Shown: positions 28,960 through 38,701 of the stretch, one piece after another | How the letters are laid out: the number at the start of each line of letters is the position of its first letter | Numbering within the stretch: the first letter of the stretch is position 1 | Source of the DNA: Ruegeria sp. HKCCA6707 | GTDB taxonomy: Bacteria > Pseudomonadota > Alphaproteobacteria > Rhodobacterales > Rhodobacteraceae | DNA: 64,000 nt | Direction: 5' to 3' | Assembly: GCF_013033515.1 (NCBI RefSeq) | Contig: NZ_WQEG01000001.1 | Location: 310,001-374,000 of the forward strand | Made by a program: the position numbers and the translations under genes | Notes under the pieces: generated by a model | Told to the model about the DNA's origin: nothing | The model's input: only the letters and a program-made list of their open reading frames with translations | The model's database searches: none

Positions 28960-29337
28960 ATGGGACTTTTGGGGCAGCCCCTGGGCTACTATGACTACCT
29001 GACATTTGTGGCATTGATCCTGTTGCTTGCGGCGGTGATGGGGGTGTTCCTGTTCATTATGGGTTTGCCCGGTCGCATCGCCATCAAGCGTAATCACCCC
29101 CATGCCGAAGCCGTCAAAATCATGGGATGGATGGGATTTCTGGCCATTATCCCCTGGGTCCACGCCTTTATTTGGGCCTTCCATGATGGCGTCACCGTCG
29201 ATATGCGCCGTGGTCCGGACGAAGAGAAAAAAGCCATCCGGGATGAGATCACGCGACTGGGTGGCGACATCAAGCCGGAATACCAAGAGCAAACCGACTC
29301 GGATATGCCGACCGCAGACGGCACACAGAAAAGCTAA
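28960..29337 (+). CDS. DUF3302 inner-membrane protein (YiaW-like)
   Basis: The 125-residue protein has a long N-terminal helix (about 12-36), a second one (about 50-70) and a charged cytoplasmic tail. It matches the DUF3302/YiaW family. In Escherichia coli yiaW lies beside yiaV, which encodes an HlyD-type protein; here an HlyD protein also follows 21 bases downstream. That conserved pairing suggests a shared complex, but no function is known. GAGAGG precedes the ATG. Confidence 0.82.
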   Translation: MGLLGQPLGYYDYLTFVALILLLAAVMGVFLFIMGLPGRIAIKRNHPHAEAVKIMGWMGFLAIIPWVHAFIWAFHDGVTVDMRRGPDEEKKAIRDEITRLGGDIKPEYQEQTDSDMPTADGTQKS

Positions 29338-29358
29338 GGCCGAAGGAATTCTGAAACC

Positions 29359-30504
29359 ATGCTTGTCGCCCTCGGCATCACATTATTTTACATCATTTTC
29401 GTCTGGTTTGTTTTCTTCAAGGCGCAATGGCTGAAGTTCAACGTGGCCTGGGGCATCGTTTCGTTCTGGGTCGGTGCGCATCTTCTGTTGATCTTTCTGG
29501 TCGCGTTGCGCTTCTTTCAGCCCTTCTCGGCCGACAGCCATGTGGTGCGTTCGACCATCCAGATCCTGCCCAAGCTGACCCAGCCGACGCTTTTGACCGA
29601 GGTCTTGGTGGAACCCAACACCATCGTCACCAAAGGCGAGCCGCTCTATCGCTTTGACGACACCGTCTATGCGCTGGCCGTCAAGAAGGCCCAGGCGCAA
29701 CTGGTGGGGGCTCAGCAAAACGCCAAGATCCTGGAACAAGACGTGATCGCAGCCGCCGAGGCGGTGGAACGGGCGCAGGCGCAACTGGCTTATGCCCAGA
29801 CCCAGCAAGCGCGGTATGAAAACCTTGTGCCCGCAGGCGGTGCGCGGCAGGACGAGCTGGATCGCTGGAACGAGCAGGTCACCGAAGATGAGGCGCTGAT
29901 CAAAGAGGCGGTGGCCAATCTGGAAAAAGCCAATTTGGCGCTGGATTCCCAGATCGACGGGGTGAATACCGGCATCATTCAGGCACAGGCCGAGCTGGAT
30001 CAGGCCCAGTATTTTCTCGACAACACCACCATCTATGCGCCTGAAAACGGCATGATCGTCTCGCAACAGGCGCGGCCCGGGCTGGTTGTCGGTGACATCC
30101 GCCTTGGTGCAATCGCCAGTTTTGTGACCGAAGATAATCCCTATATCCTGGCCACTTTCCGACAGCAGAACCTGAAGTTCGTTGAGGTTGGTCAGCCGGT
30201 TGAAGTGGCGCTGGACCTCTATCCCGGTGAGATCCTGACCGGCAAGGTCGAGGCGATCTGGTGGGCCACCCGTCAGGGGCAATACCTGCCCTCGGGCCGC
30301 CTGCCCGGCTTTGAGCTGCCCGAACTTCCGGGTCGGATTGCGGTGCAGATCACCGTGGATGTGCCCGAAGACCGTATCTTCCCGGCCGGTGGTCATGCGG
30401 CGGTTGCGATCTATACCGGACAGGGCAAGAGTTTCGAATTCCTGAGGCGCATCAACATCCGCCTCTATTCCTTCGCCAACTTCATCCGACCGCTGGATAT
30501 CTGA
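29359..30504 (+). CDS. HlyD family periplasmic adaptor (YiaV-like)
   Basis: The 381-residue protein has one or two N-terminal membrane helices (about 3-22 and 30-52), a first lipoyl half (LTEVLVEPNTIVTKGEPLYRFDD), a coiled-coil hairpin (about 115-205), a second half with DNTTIYAPENGMIVSQQARPG, and a beta-barrel end. It resembles YiaV/EmrA-type adaptors with a membrane anchor rather than a cleaved signal. It overlaps the start of the outer-membrane channel gene by one base (TGATG), so translation is coupled. Confidence 0.86.
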   Translation: MLVALGITLFYIIFVWFVFFKAQWLKFNVAWGIVSFWVGAHLLLIFLVALRFFQPFSADSHVVRSTIQILPKLTQPTLLTEVLVEPNTIVTKGEPLYRFDDTVYALAVKKAQAQLVGAQQNAKILEQDVIAAAEAVERAQAQLAYAQTQQARYENLVPAGGARQDELDRWNEQVTEDEALIKEAVANLEKANLALDSQIDGVNTGIIQAQAELDQAQYFLDNTTIYAPENGMIVSQQARPGLVVGDIRLGAIASFVTEDNPYILATFRQQNLKFVEVGQPVEVALDLYPGEILTGKVEAIWWATRQGQYLPSGRLPGFELPELPGRIAVQITVDVPEDRIFPAGGHAAVAIYTGQGKSFEFLRRINIRLYSFANFIRPLDI

Positions 30505-32066
30505 TGGGACGCGCCATGACACTCCGCCAGCTGCTGGGCACCGCGCTTTGTGCCGCGACCCTTGTCGCCTGCACGCCGGTCGGGCCTGATTTCGTGCGCC
30601 CGAATTCTCCGGTGGTGAAACAGTGGATCGAAGTGAACAGCCCTGACGCCAGCGCCAATGGTCTCACATCGCGCAGCGCGCCGGTGGTGCGGTGGTGGCA
30701 AACGTTCAATGATCCGACGCTCAACAAGCTGATCAACCAGGCTTATGCCCAGAACCTGAGCCTGCAAGTGGCCGGAGCGCGCGTTTTGCAAGCCCGGGCG
30801 CAGCTGGGCATCGCCTTTGGTGAGCTTTATCCGCAGTCACAAGTGTTGGGGGCTTCGGCAGAACGGCGTCAGATCAGTGACAATCTGGGGCCAATTTCTG
30901 ATATCCGACAGATCGTCCCTCTGGATACGGAATTCTCGACTTCGCAAGTGGGGTTTGACGCGCAATGGGAGCTGGACGTCTGGGGGGCTCAGCGGCGCGG
31001 CGTGCAGGCGGCGCGGTCGAACCTGGCGCTGCAGGTTGCCAATTACGATGACGCCTTGGTGACGCTGACGGGCGACGTAGCAGCGCTTTATATCAACATA
31101 AGGTCCCTGCAAGAAGGTCTGGGCGTCGCCCGAGAGAATATCGCGCTGCAGCAGCAATCGGCGGATTTGACCCAGCTGCGATTCAACAACGGGGTGACGA
31201 CCGAGTTGGACGTGCAGGAATCCACAGCCCTTTTGAACAACACCAAGGCCATCGTTCCGCAGCTGGAAACCGAATTGCAGCAGGCCAAAAATGCGCTGGC
31301 GGTGCTGCTGGGCACAACCCCGTCGCGGATGACCAGCCTGTTGGGCAATTCGGGCCGCATCCCCAGCGCCAGAGCCAATGTTGCAGTCGGCGTTCCAGCT
31401 GAGCTGTTGCGCCGCAGACCGGATGTACGCGCGGCGGAACTGGCCGCAGCAACCCAATCGGCGCAAGTGGGCATCGCGTTGGCGGATCTATACCCGCAGT
31501 TCATTCTGTCGGGCGCGGTCGGGCTGCAAGCCTCGGGTGGTCAGAACCTGTTCAGCTCGAACAGCTCCACCGGGCTGGCCAGTGCCGGCGTGGTCTGGAA
31601 CGTGCTGAACTATGGGCGCATCAAGAACAATGTCCGCGCGCAGGACGCGGCCTATCAAGCGCTGATCGCCAATTATCAGAACACGGTCCTGTCGGCTTAT
31701 TCCGAGGTGGAAAGCGCGATGGTCGCCTATTCTGAGGCGCGCAAGCAGGTCACGTTCTATCAGCGCAGCGTCGAAGCCTCGCGCCGCGCCTCTCAGATCG
31801 CAGTCGACCAGTATCGCGACGGGATTGCCAGCTATTCTCGTGTTCTGAATACCCAAACCGCCCTGCTGCAATCTGAGTCCAACTTGATCGAGGCGCGACA
31901 GCAGGTGTCGTCCAACCTGGTGGCTATTTACAAAGGTCTGGGCGGTGGGTGGCAAATTCGTCAAAGCCAGGAATTCCTGCCCGAGACGGTTCTGGCCGAA
32001 ATGGCCTATCGCACCGATTGGGGAGATCTGTTGGAGCAGGATCCGACCCGCGCCAGTCTGAACTGA
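30504..32066 (+). CDS. NodT-type outer-membrane efflux channel lipoprotein
   Basis: The 520-residue protein has a lipoprotein signal with lipobox LVAC (Cys near residue 22) and the duplicated OEP domains of TolC/OprM-type channels, including AELLRRRPDVRAAELAAAT and a coiled-coil barrel. NodT-family channels dock onto tripartite pumps. Being coupled to the HlyD gene, it could serve the YiaWV-like pair, the upstream RND pump, or both. An internal ATG at 30516 is a possible alternative start. The stop lies three bases from the convergent mprF stop. Confidence 0.9.
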   Translation: MGRAMTLRQLLGTALCAATLVACTPVGPDFVRPNSPVVKQWIEVNSPDASANGLTSRSAPVVRWWQTFNDPTLNKLINQAYAQNLSLQVAGARVLQARAQLGIAFGELYPQSQVLGASAERRQISDNLGPISDIRQIVPLDTEFSTSQVGFDAQWELDVWGAQRRGVQAARSNLALQVANYDDALVTLTGDVAALYINIRSLQEGLGVARENIALQQQSADLTQLRFNNGVTTELDVQESTALLNNTKAIVPQLETELQQAKNALAVLLGTTPSRMTSLLGNSGRIPSARANVAVGVPAELLRRRPDVRAAELAAATQSAQVGIALADLYPQFILSGAVGLQASGGQNLFSSNSSTGLASAGVVWNVLNYGRIKNNVRAQDAAYQALIANYQNTVLSAYSEVESAMVAYSEARKQVTFYQRSVEASRRASQIAVDQYRDGIASYSRVLNTQTALLQSESNLIEARQQVSSNLVAIYKGLGGGWQIRQSQEFLPETVLAEMAYRTDWGDLLEQDPTRASLN

Positions 32067-32069
32067 TCG

Positions 32070-34676
32070 CTATTTCGTCAGGCCCCGCAACCCTCCTGAA
32101 ATGAGGATGTTCACCTCATAAAGGATGCGCGGCGCCGCCAGACCACCGGGGCTGGCCAGATAGTTCGGGCTCCATTCCGGGTCGAACTTCTGCTTGAAAC
32201 TGCGCAGGCCTTCGAAGTGATAGAACTGCTCGCCATGCTCATACACAAACCCGCCGATCCGGTTCCACAGTGAGGCCAGTTGCCGGTTCTCGATCCCCGA
32301 AAACGGCGCAGCCCCCAATGAGAACCAGTGGAACCCTTGCTCGGCCCCCCATGTCATCATTTCGGCAAACAGAGCGTCCATGACAAAGCTGGGGCTGTCG
32401 GGCTGGTACCGCATCAGATCCAGTGACAATTCCGATTTGTTGCCACCTTGAAACAGGTTGGCAAAGGCCATGATCTTACCTGTCTCGTCCCGCAACACCG
32501 CGTGGTCGAAGTAAGACAGATAAGCGTCATCAAACCCGCCGAGGGCAAAGCCTTTCTCTTCCCCGGCTTTCTTCGCCAGCCAATGATCGGAAATGGCGCG
32601 TAGTTTCGGCAAGATCGGTGCCAGCTCCTCTTTCGGGATGATCTCGAACGTGTACCCTTCTCGCTCGGCCCGGTTCTTGGCTTGGCGGAAGCGTTTACGC
32701 GACTTGCCATCCAATGAGAAATCGGTCAGCGGCACCCGGGCAACTTCCCCGATCTTGAGGATCGACAGCCCAAGATCCAGGAAGGTTGGCAGGTATTTGG
32801 TCGACACGCTGTAGAAAGCACAAAGCTTGCCTTCGCGATCCGCCATTTCGCGCAGTTGCCAGATCAGTTGCTGGCCTGCTTTCTCATCGCCAACCGGTTC
32901 TCCCTTGGTGATCAGCGCATTGCCCGTATCGGCGTAGGCCAGAAACGCAGTCTCATCGTCCGAGATCAGGAACTGTTTGTCGCCGGTCAACGATATCTGG
33001 GCTTCGGTGTCCTCACTCTCCATCACCAGCCGTTCAACCACGGGTGGGATCTCGGTGCGCTTGGGCGCTGGGATTTCACGACCGAACAGAGAGTTCACCG
33101 CCACGACGCCAAGGATCACCGCCACCACAAGGCTCGATCGCAAGAACCGCGAGGCATCCGCGTTCCAGGCGAAATCCCACCACAAGGCATTCTGATACTG
33201 GACATGAGAATAGGCAAAGAGCCCAATCCAGAAGATCACCGCCAACAGGGCCACGACACTGACCAACCAGGGGATGTTGAGCCGAAAGATCGACGCTCCG
33301 CTGACACGGTAAAAGGCGTCACGAAACATCGCCAGCAAGCCGATTGTAACCAGCATTGATATGGCTTCGTGCGTGTCCAACCCCTTGGCGAGCGAAGCAC
33401 AGAACCCTGCAACCATCAACAGCATCGCCACCACCCAGGCGCGATAGAGCTTTCGGAACAAGCCGCGAGAGACCAGCAGCAGCAACACGCCAATCGCGCT
33501 TCCGGCCAGATGCGACGCCTCGACGAATGACAAGGGCAGGACGTCGCGCAACACGCCAAGTTTTTGGGAATCTGCGGGCAACGCACCTGAAACCAACAGG
33601 ATCACCCCAGCCACCGCTGCCACGCCTGCGGCCACCATCGGTACGATGGGCCGGATCGCGCGATAGACCCATGTTGCTGCGCCACCGATCCTTTGCCTAT
33701 GGGTCAAAGCCGATGCCAGTGCGATGCCCAGAGTTGCGACGGCAAACGGTAAGAACGTATAGACCAGCCGGTAAAGCAACAGCGCTGCAACCACGTCTGA
33801 TCGTCCAGACGCACCAAGACCCGCAATAAGTGTCGCTTCGAAAACGCCGATACCGCCGGGCGCATGGCTGACGATACCCACGGCAATTGCGGCCACGTAG
33901 ATGGCGAAGAAATACGGGAAACCAACGCCCAGATCATCGGGCATCAACACATAAAGCACCATCGACGCGCCAAAGACGTCGCCCACTGCCGCGACTGTCA
34001 ACATCCCGGCCAGCTTGCCGCCGGGAAGGTTGAATCCGAACCCAGCAACACCCAACCGTCGCCCGCCTTTGGATAGCCAGACGAAAAGGCACAGAAGCGC
34101 AGCAAGCAAAGCCAGCCCGATCACAGTCTCAGCCGTTTCACTGATCGGTAACACTTTGGAAATCCCGTCGGGATGCAGGGTCAGCAATATGCCCATGATC
34201 AGGGTCAGCCCCATCCAGAACGCCACCCACGAGGTGGCGATCACACCCGCGACCCGCCCCAGATCAAGACCCAGCGACGCATAGATCCGATACCGGATGG
34301 CCGTTCCGGTGATGTAGGAAAACCCTAGGCAGTTGGACACGGCATAACCGCTTGCCCCCGCCAAACCGGCGACAGGTGCAGGCACCGTTCCCTTGGCCAC
34401 ACTTCTTACTGCGAAGACATCGTAAAACGAGAGCGAGAAAAAGCTGAAAGCCGTCCAGAACACGGCAAAGGCCATGACCGTCCAAGGCTTGGCCCGAATA
34501 TCTGCCGTCACATCCGACCATTTCACATGCGCCGAAAGGTCGTGCAATACCGCCAGGGCTATGCCAGTGACAAGAACCGGTATGACGATACGGACCCAGG
34601 GTTTTTCCAAAAGCCCTGTCACCCGTTCGATCCAGAGCGCGATTGTCGCGTTCTGCTTGCCGGTTTCCTCAGCCAT
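32070..34676 (-). CDS. mprF: Bifunctional aminoacyl-phosphatidylglycerol synthase/flippase MprF
   Basis: The 868-residue protein has the MprF layout: an N-terminal flippase part with about 8 helices (UPF0104/LPG flippase, with SHAPGGIGVFEATLIAGLG), further helices to about 540, and a soluble C-terminal DUF2156 GNAT-fold synthase (about 560-860) with SRKRFRQAKNRAEREGY and SLGAAPFSGI. MprF moves lysine or alanine from tRNA to phosphatidylglycerol and flips the product, lowering the negative membrane charge. In Rhizobium the orthologue LpiA is acid-induced. The amino acid used here cannot be deduced. Confidence 0.92.
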   Translation of the reverse strand: MAEETGKQNATIALWIERVTGLLEKPWVRIVIPVLVTGIALAVLHDLSAHVKWSDVTADIRAKPWTVMAFAVFWTAFSFFSLSFYDVFAVRSVAKGTVPAPVAGLAGASGYAVSNCLGFSYITGTAIRYRIYASLGLDLGRVAGVIATSWVAFWMGLTLIMGILLTLHPDGISKVLPISETAETVIGLALLAALLCLFVWLSKGGRRLGVAGFGFNLPGGKLAGMLTVAAVGDVFGASMVLYVLMPDDLGVGFPYFFAIYVAAIAVGIVSHAPGGIGVFEATLIAGLGASGRSDVVAALLLYRLVYTFLPFAVATLGIALASALTHRQRIGGAATWVYRAIRPIVPMVAAGVAAVAGVILLVSGALPADSQKLGVLRDVLPLSFVEASHLAGSAIGVLLLLVSRGLFRKLYRAWVVAMLLMVAGFCASLAKGLDTHEAISMLVTIGLLAMFRDAFYRVSGASIFRLNIPWLVSVVALLAVIFWIGLFAYSHVQYQNALWWDFAWNADASRFLRSSLVVAVILGVVAVNSLFGREIPAPKRTEIPPVVERLVMESEDTEAQISLTGDKQFLISDDETAFLAYADTGNALITKGEPVGDEKAGQQLIWQLREMADREGKLCAFYSVSTKYLPTFLDLGLSILKIGEVARVPLTDFSLDGKSRKRFRQAKNRAEREGYTFEIIPKEELAPILPKLRAISDHWLAKKAGEEKGFALGGFDDAYLSYFDHAVLRDETGKIMAFANLFQGGNKSELSLDLMRYQPDSPSFVMDALFAEMMTWGAEQGFHWFSLGAAPFSGIENRQLASLWNRIGGFVYEHGEQFYHFEGLRSFKQKFDPEWSPNYLASPGGLAAPRILYEVNILISGGLRGLTK

Positions 34677-34799
34677 TGCCCCTGCCCTTTATTGTCAAAC
34701 GATCTTGCCAATCCAACACTGACAAACCGCTGTTTTGCCGGTTCCTCTGGGGCAGATTGGCACAGTTCCTATGCAGATCAAAGGCCTGTGCCCAGTCGA

Positions 34800-35228
34800 T
34801 CATGACCGTCCAGTCCGCGTTGACAGCAACAGGTTGGTCTCCGATCGCGTCACGCCTTCCATGCGCCGAATTTGAAACAGAACCTTGTCCAGTTCGGCCA
34901 AAGTCTCGGTTCCGATCTCGGCAATCAGATCCCAACTGCCGTTGGTTGAATGCACGGCCCGTACTTCTTGCATCGCAGCGATGCGAGACATGATCCTTTC
35001 CGTGCCGCGCCCTTCGATCCCCAGCATCATCAGTCCGCGCACGGGGCTCTCCGTAACGCCTTGACGGGTCAGGACCGTAAAGCCCACAATCTCACCCGAC
35101 TGTTTCAAGCGCTGCAACCGGCTGCGTATGGTGGTGCGCGTTACCCCCAATGACTGGGCCAGTTCTGACAGCGACGCCCGAGCATCCCGTTGCAAAGCCG
35201 CCAGCAGCCTGTTGTCCAATTCGTCCAC
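34800..35228 (-). CDS. Lrp/AsnC family transcriptional regulator
   Basis: The 142-residue protein has an N-terminal winged HTH (ELDNRLLAALQRDARASLSELAQSLGVTRTTIRSRLQRLK) and a C-terminal RAM/AsnC ligand domain. I choose the GTG at 35228, seven bases after GGGA, since residues before it are not family-like; an upstream ATG at 35288 would add 20 residues. It is divergent from arginase, a typical position for a regulator of amino-acid catabolism, and may sense arginine or a product of it (inference). Confidence 0.87.
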   Translation of the reverse strand: MDELDNRLLAALQRDARASLSELAQSLGVTRTTIRSRLQRLKQSGEIVGFTVLTRQGVTESPVRGLMMLGIEGRGTERIMSRIAAMQEVRAVHSTNGSWDLIAEIGTETLAELDKVLFQIRRMEGVTRSETNLLLSTRTGRS

Positions 35229-35241
35229 TCTGTATTCCCAA

Positions 35242-35267
35242 AATGATAAGCTGAGTTTCTTATTGTT
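35242..35267. promoter_or_regulatory. Candidate Lrp/AsnC operator between regulator and arginase genes
   Basis: In the 86-base divergent gap, GATAAG (35245-35250) and CTTAT (35259-35263) form a dyad around an 8-base centre, inside AT-rich flanks. The imperfect symmetry and the site between divergent genes fit an Lrp/AsnC-type site. Confidence 0.4.
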
Positions 35268-35314
35268 CACTTTGCCCCCTTTTGGCAATCCGGCCTGTGC
35301 GGCTAAAAGGACGT

Positions 35315-36235
35315 ATGGACAAGCAGAACATCATTCTGGTCGGCGCACCGATGGATGCCGGGAAACGCCGTCAGGGGTGCCGCATGGGGCCCGACGCGTA
35401 TCGCGTGGCAGGCCTGGCTGAGGCCCTCGCTGATCTTGGGCACAACGTCACGGATCTGGGGGACACGCAGCCAGACCAAGTGGACGTGGAAGAAAGCGAT
35501 CATCTGTTCGCTTTGCCGGAATGCGTTGGCTGGACCCAGGCGCTCTGCCGCACGGCCTGTGACGCGGCGCAACAGGGCGTACCCATATTTCTGGGGGGCG
35601 ATCATGCCCTTTCTATGGGAACGGTGTCCGGCATGGCGCAGCACGCCGACAGGATTGGGCGCCCCCTGTTTGTATTGTGGCTCGACGCGCATAGCGATTT
35701 CCACACGCCCTCCAGCTCTGGCAGCGGCAATTTGCACGGGACACCAGTGGCCTATGTGACCGGCCAAGACGGGTTTGATGCTTTCCCGTCCCTAGCAAGC
35801 CCGGTTCCAACAAGCCGCGTGGGAATGATCGGCTTGCGCTCTGTCGACCCCGAAGAACGCGCAGCACTTGAGAAAAATCACGCGATGCTGGCCGATATGC
35901 GCAGCATTGACGAACATGGCATCAAGGCACCTTTGCTGGCATTCCTCGAAAAGGTTCGCGCTGCAAATGGGGTTTTGCACGTGTCCTTGGATGTGGATTT
36001 TCTGGATCCTTCCATCGCGCCCGCGGTTGGTACAACGGTGCCCGGAGGCGCAACCGAGCGCGAGGCACATCTGGTGATGGAATTGCTGCACGAAAGCAGG
36101 CTCGTCTGCTCTTTGGATCTGGTCGAGTTGAACCCGTTCCTCGATGAACGCGGGCGCACCGCGAAACTGATGGTCGACTTGGCAGCGTCTCTTATGGGGC
36201 GGCGGATCTTTGACCGGCCGACGCGAAGCTTCTAA
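35315..36235 (+). CDS. Arginase
   Basis: The 306-residue protein hydrolyses arginine to ornithine and urea. The binuclear manganese site motifs are all visible: GGDHALSMGT (about 100), LDAHSDFHTP (about 122) and SLDVDFLDPSIAP (about 225). AAAAGGA lies four bases before the ATG at 35315; the upstream ATG at 35282 would remove that spacing. Divergent transcription from the Lrp/AsnC gene suggests substrate-responsive control. Confidence 0.94.
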   Translation: MDKQNIILVGAPMDAGKRRQGCRMGPDAYRVAGLAEALADLGHNVTDLGDTQPDQVDVEESDHLFALPECVGWTQALCRTACDAAQQGVPIFLGGDHALSMGTVSGMAQHADRIGRPLFVLWLDAHSDFHTPSSSGSGNLHGTPVAYVTGQDGFDAFPSLASPVPTSRVGMIGLRSVDPEERAALEKNHAMLADMRSIDEHGIKAPLLAFLEKVRAANGVLHVSLDVDFLDPSIAPAVGTTVPGGATEREAHLVMELLHESRLVCSLDLVELNPFLDERGRTAKLMVDLAASLMGRRIFDRPTRSF

Positions 36236-36732
36236 ACCAACTTGCACCGAATACTGTGCTGGTATGTGCTCCCTGCTAGGGACCAGCGAAGAAAAACCGT
36301 TGATCTAGAGAAGCCCTGCCGCAGCCGAAGCAAGCCGCGACTCCCCCAAGGTTATTTTGTACCGAAGAAGAGCGGAATCCGCATTCCCGCCAATCCTCTC
36401 ATGTGGTCGGGCACGCAGATCGCGTCAGGGAATGAAACCCGGCCAAACACGATAGCGATCACAGTTTTTTGGCGCGCTGGCTTTCGACCCCGGACGAATT
36501 ACAGTTTATTAATTGTTTGATAACGATATTTTTATGTCGCGCTGAGCTTTGTTTACAAAATCCAGTGAAATCTAAAAACTTCTTTACAAACAAATCCAAG
36601 CTTTACAGCAATTTATTCCATAATTTTCCATCCCGGCTATGATGCAAAGTGGGAGGAACGGGATCGACATTGCCAGATCGGCAGGCATTATCGGTCCGAC
36701 ATAGTCCAATCCGAGAGGGAGGAGCCTCAACA
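36236..36732 (+). promoter_or_regulatory. acs upstream region with repeated TTTACAAA motifs
   Basis: This gap of nearly 500 bases has no credible gene. From about 36500 to 36630 it is AT-rich and contains TTTACAAA at 36552-36559 and again at 36583-36590, 31 bases apart, each followed by ATCCA, and TTTACA at 36602. Their spacing by about three helical turns and their place upstream of acs suggest regulator binding sites. The long 5' region fits a heavily controlled acetate-use gene. Confidence 0.5.
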
Positions 36733-38697
36733 ATGACTACCGCTGCCCCGGCAGATGCCAAGACCTATCCGCCATCTGCAGAAACCGTCGCGCGTGCGCA
36801 TGTGGATGCGGACAAATATGCCGATATGTATGCGGCGTCGATCAGTGATCCTGATACATTCTGGGCCGAGCAGGCCAAGCGGATCGACTGGATCAAGCCG
36901 TTCAGCCAGGTCAAGGACGTCAACTATGATTTCGGCTCGGTCAAGATCAACTGGTATGCGGACGGCACGCTGAACGTTTCGGCCAATTGCCTGGACCGCC
37001 ATCTTGAGACGCGCGGCGATCAGACAGCGATCATCTGGGAGCCGGATGATCCAGCGGATGCCGCACAGCACATTACCTATGCCGAGCTTCACCGCCGCAC
37101 CTGCCGCATGGCCAACATTCTGGAATCCATGGGTGTGCGCAAAGGCGATCGTGTTGTCATTTACCTGCCAATGATCCCCGAGGCCGCCTATGCAATGCTG
37201 GCCTGTGCACGGATCGGTGCAATCCATTCCATTGTCTTCGCCGGTTTCTCGCCAGACGCTCTGGCAGCGCGGGTCAATGGCTGTGATGCCAAGGTTGTCA
37301 TTACGGCGGATGAGGCACCGCGCGGGGGTCGCAAGACCCCGTTGAAGTCAAACGCCGACGCCGCCCTGCTGCATTGCCCCGACACAGTAAAATGTCTTGT
37401 GGTCAAGCGTACCGGGGGTCAGACCACTTGGATCGACGGGCGCGACTTTGACTATAACGAAATGGCGCTGGAAGCTGATGATTATTGCGCCCCAGCCGAG
37501 ATGAACGCTGAGGACCCGCTGTTCATCCTTTATACCTCGGGATCGACCGGGCAGCCGAAGGGCGTGGTGCATACCACCGGTGGCTATATCGTCTATGCCG
37601 CCATGACCCATGAGATCACCTTTGATTACCATGATGGCGACATCTACTGGTGTACAGCTGATGTCGGTTGGGTGACCGGGCACAGCTATATCGTCTATGG
37701 CCCGCTGGCCAATGGCGCGACCACGCTGATGTTCGAAGGTGTCCCAACCTATCCCGATGCGGGCCGGTTCTGGGAGGTTTGCGCCAAGCACAAGGTCAAC
37801 CAATTCTACACTGCCCCAACCGCAATCCGCGCCCTTATGGGCCAGGGCAGCGAGTGGGTTGAAAAGCACGACCTAAGCGATCTGCGGACCCTGGGTACCG
37901 TGGGTGAACCGATCAATCCCGAAGCCTGGAACTGGTACAACGAGGTTGTCGGCAAGGGCAAATGCCCCATCGTCGACACCTGGTGGCAGACCGAAACCGG
38001 CGGTCACCTGATGACCCCTCTGCCCGGTGCCCATGCGATGAAACCGGGATCTGCGATGAAACCGTTCTTTGGGATCGAACCGGTGGTTCTGGACCCTCAG
38101 TCCGGTGTCGAAATTGAGGGCAACGGGGTTGAAGGCGTTTTGTGCATCAGGGACAGCTGGCCCGGGCAGATGCGCACCGTCTGGGGCGATCACGAGCGGT
38201 TCGAGAAGACCTATTTCTCGGATTACAAAGGCTATTACTTTACCGGCGACGGTTGCCGCCGTGACGAAGATGGCGATTACTGGATCACCGGCCGCGTCGA
38301 TGACGTGATCAACGTCTCGGGCCACCGTATGGGCACCGCCGAGGTCGAAAGTGCGCTGGTCGCCCATGCCGCCGTCGCCGAAGCCGCAGTTGTTGGATAT
38401 CCGCATGAAATCAAAGGCCAAGGCATCTATTGTTATGTCACTTTGATGAATGACCGTGACCCCTCGGATGAGTTGCTGAAAGAACTGCGCACCTGGGTGC
38501 GGACCGAGATTGGACCGATTGCCAGCCCGGATGTGATCCAGTGGGCGCCTGGTCTGCCCAAAACACGCTCGGGCAAGATCATGCGTCGTATCCTGCGCAA
38601 GATTGCGGAAAACGATTTCGGCTCTTTGGGCGATACATCCACCCTGGCGGATCCGTCCGTTGTCGAAGACCTGATCGCAAACCGGGCAAATTCGTGA
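36733..38697 (+). CDS. acsA: Acetyl-CoA synthetase (AMP-forming)
   Basis: The 654-residue enzyme makes acetyl-CoA from acetate, ATP and CoA, releasing AMP and pyrophosphate. It has the adenylate-forming motif [11 protein letters not shown] (about 267-277), the acetate-pocket region WWQTETGGH and the C-terminal [11 protein letters not shown] with the lysine that is acetylated in relatives to switch the enzyme off. Length is normal. The ATG at 36733 follows GAGGGAGGAG; an upstream ATG at 36649 is in the leader. The adenylate kinase gene starts four bases after the stop. Confidence 0.96.
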   Translation: MTTAAPADAKTYPPSAETVARAHVDADKYADMYAASISDPDTFWAEQAKRIDWIKPFSQVKDVNYDFGSVKINWYADGTLNVSANCLDRHLETRGDQTAIIWEPDDPADAAQHITYAELHRRTCRMANILESMGVRKGDRVVIYLPMIPEAAYAMLACARIGAIHSIVFAGFSPDALAARVNGCDAKVVITADEAPRGGRKTPLKSNADAALLHCPDTVKCLVVKRTGGQTTWIDGRDFDYNEMALEADDYCAPAEMNAEDPLFILYTSGSTGQPKGVVHTTGGYIVYAAMTHEITFDYHDGDIYWCTADVGWVTGHSYIVYGPLANGATTLMFEGVPTYPDAGRFWEVCAKHKVNQFYTAPTAIRALMGQGSEWVEKHDLSDLRTLGTVGEPINPEAWNWYNEVVGKGKCPIVDTWWQTETGGHLMTPLPGAHAMKPGSAMKPFFGIEPVVLDPQSGVEIEGNGVEGVLCIRDSWPGQMRTVWGDHERFEKTYFSDYKGYYFTGDGCRRDEDGDYWITGRVDDVINVSGHRMGTAEVESALVAHAAVAEAAVVGYPHEIKGQGIYCYVTLMNDRDPSDELLKELRTWVRTEIGPIASPDVIQWAPGLPKTRSGKIMRRILRKIAENDFGSLGDTSTLADPSVVEDLIANRANS

Positions 38698-38701
38698 GGG
38701 T

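Noticed and set aside
29383-30522. 379-residue minus-strand open frame
   Set aside because: It is the shadow of the HlyD-type gene, which has clear domains and ribosome site.
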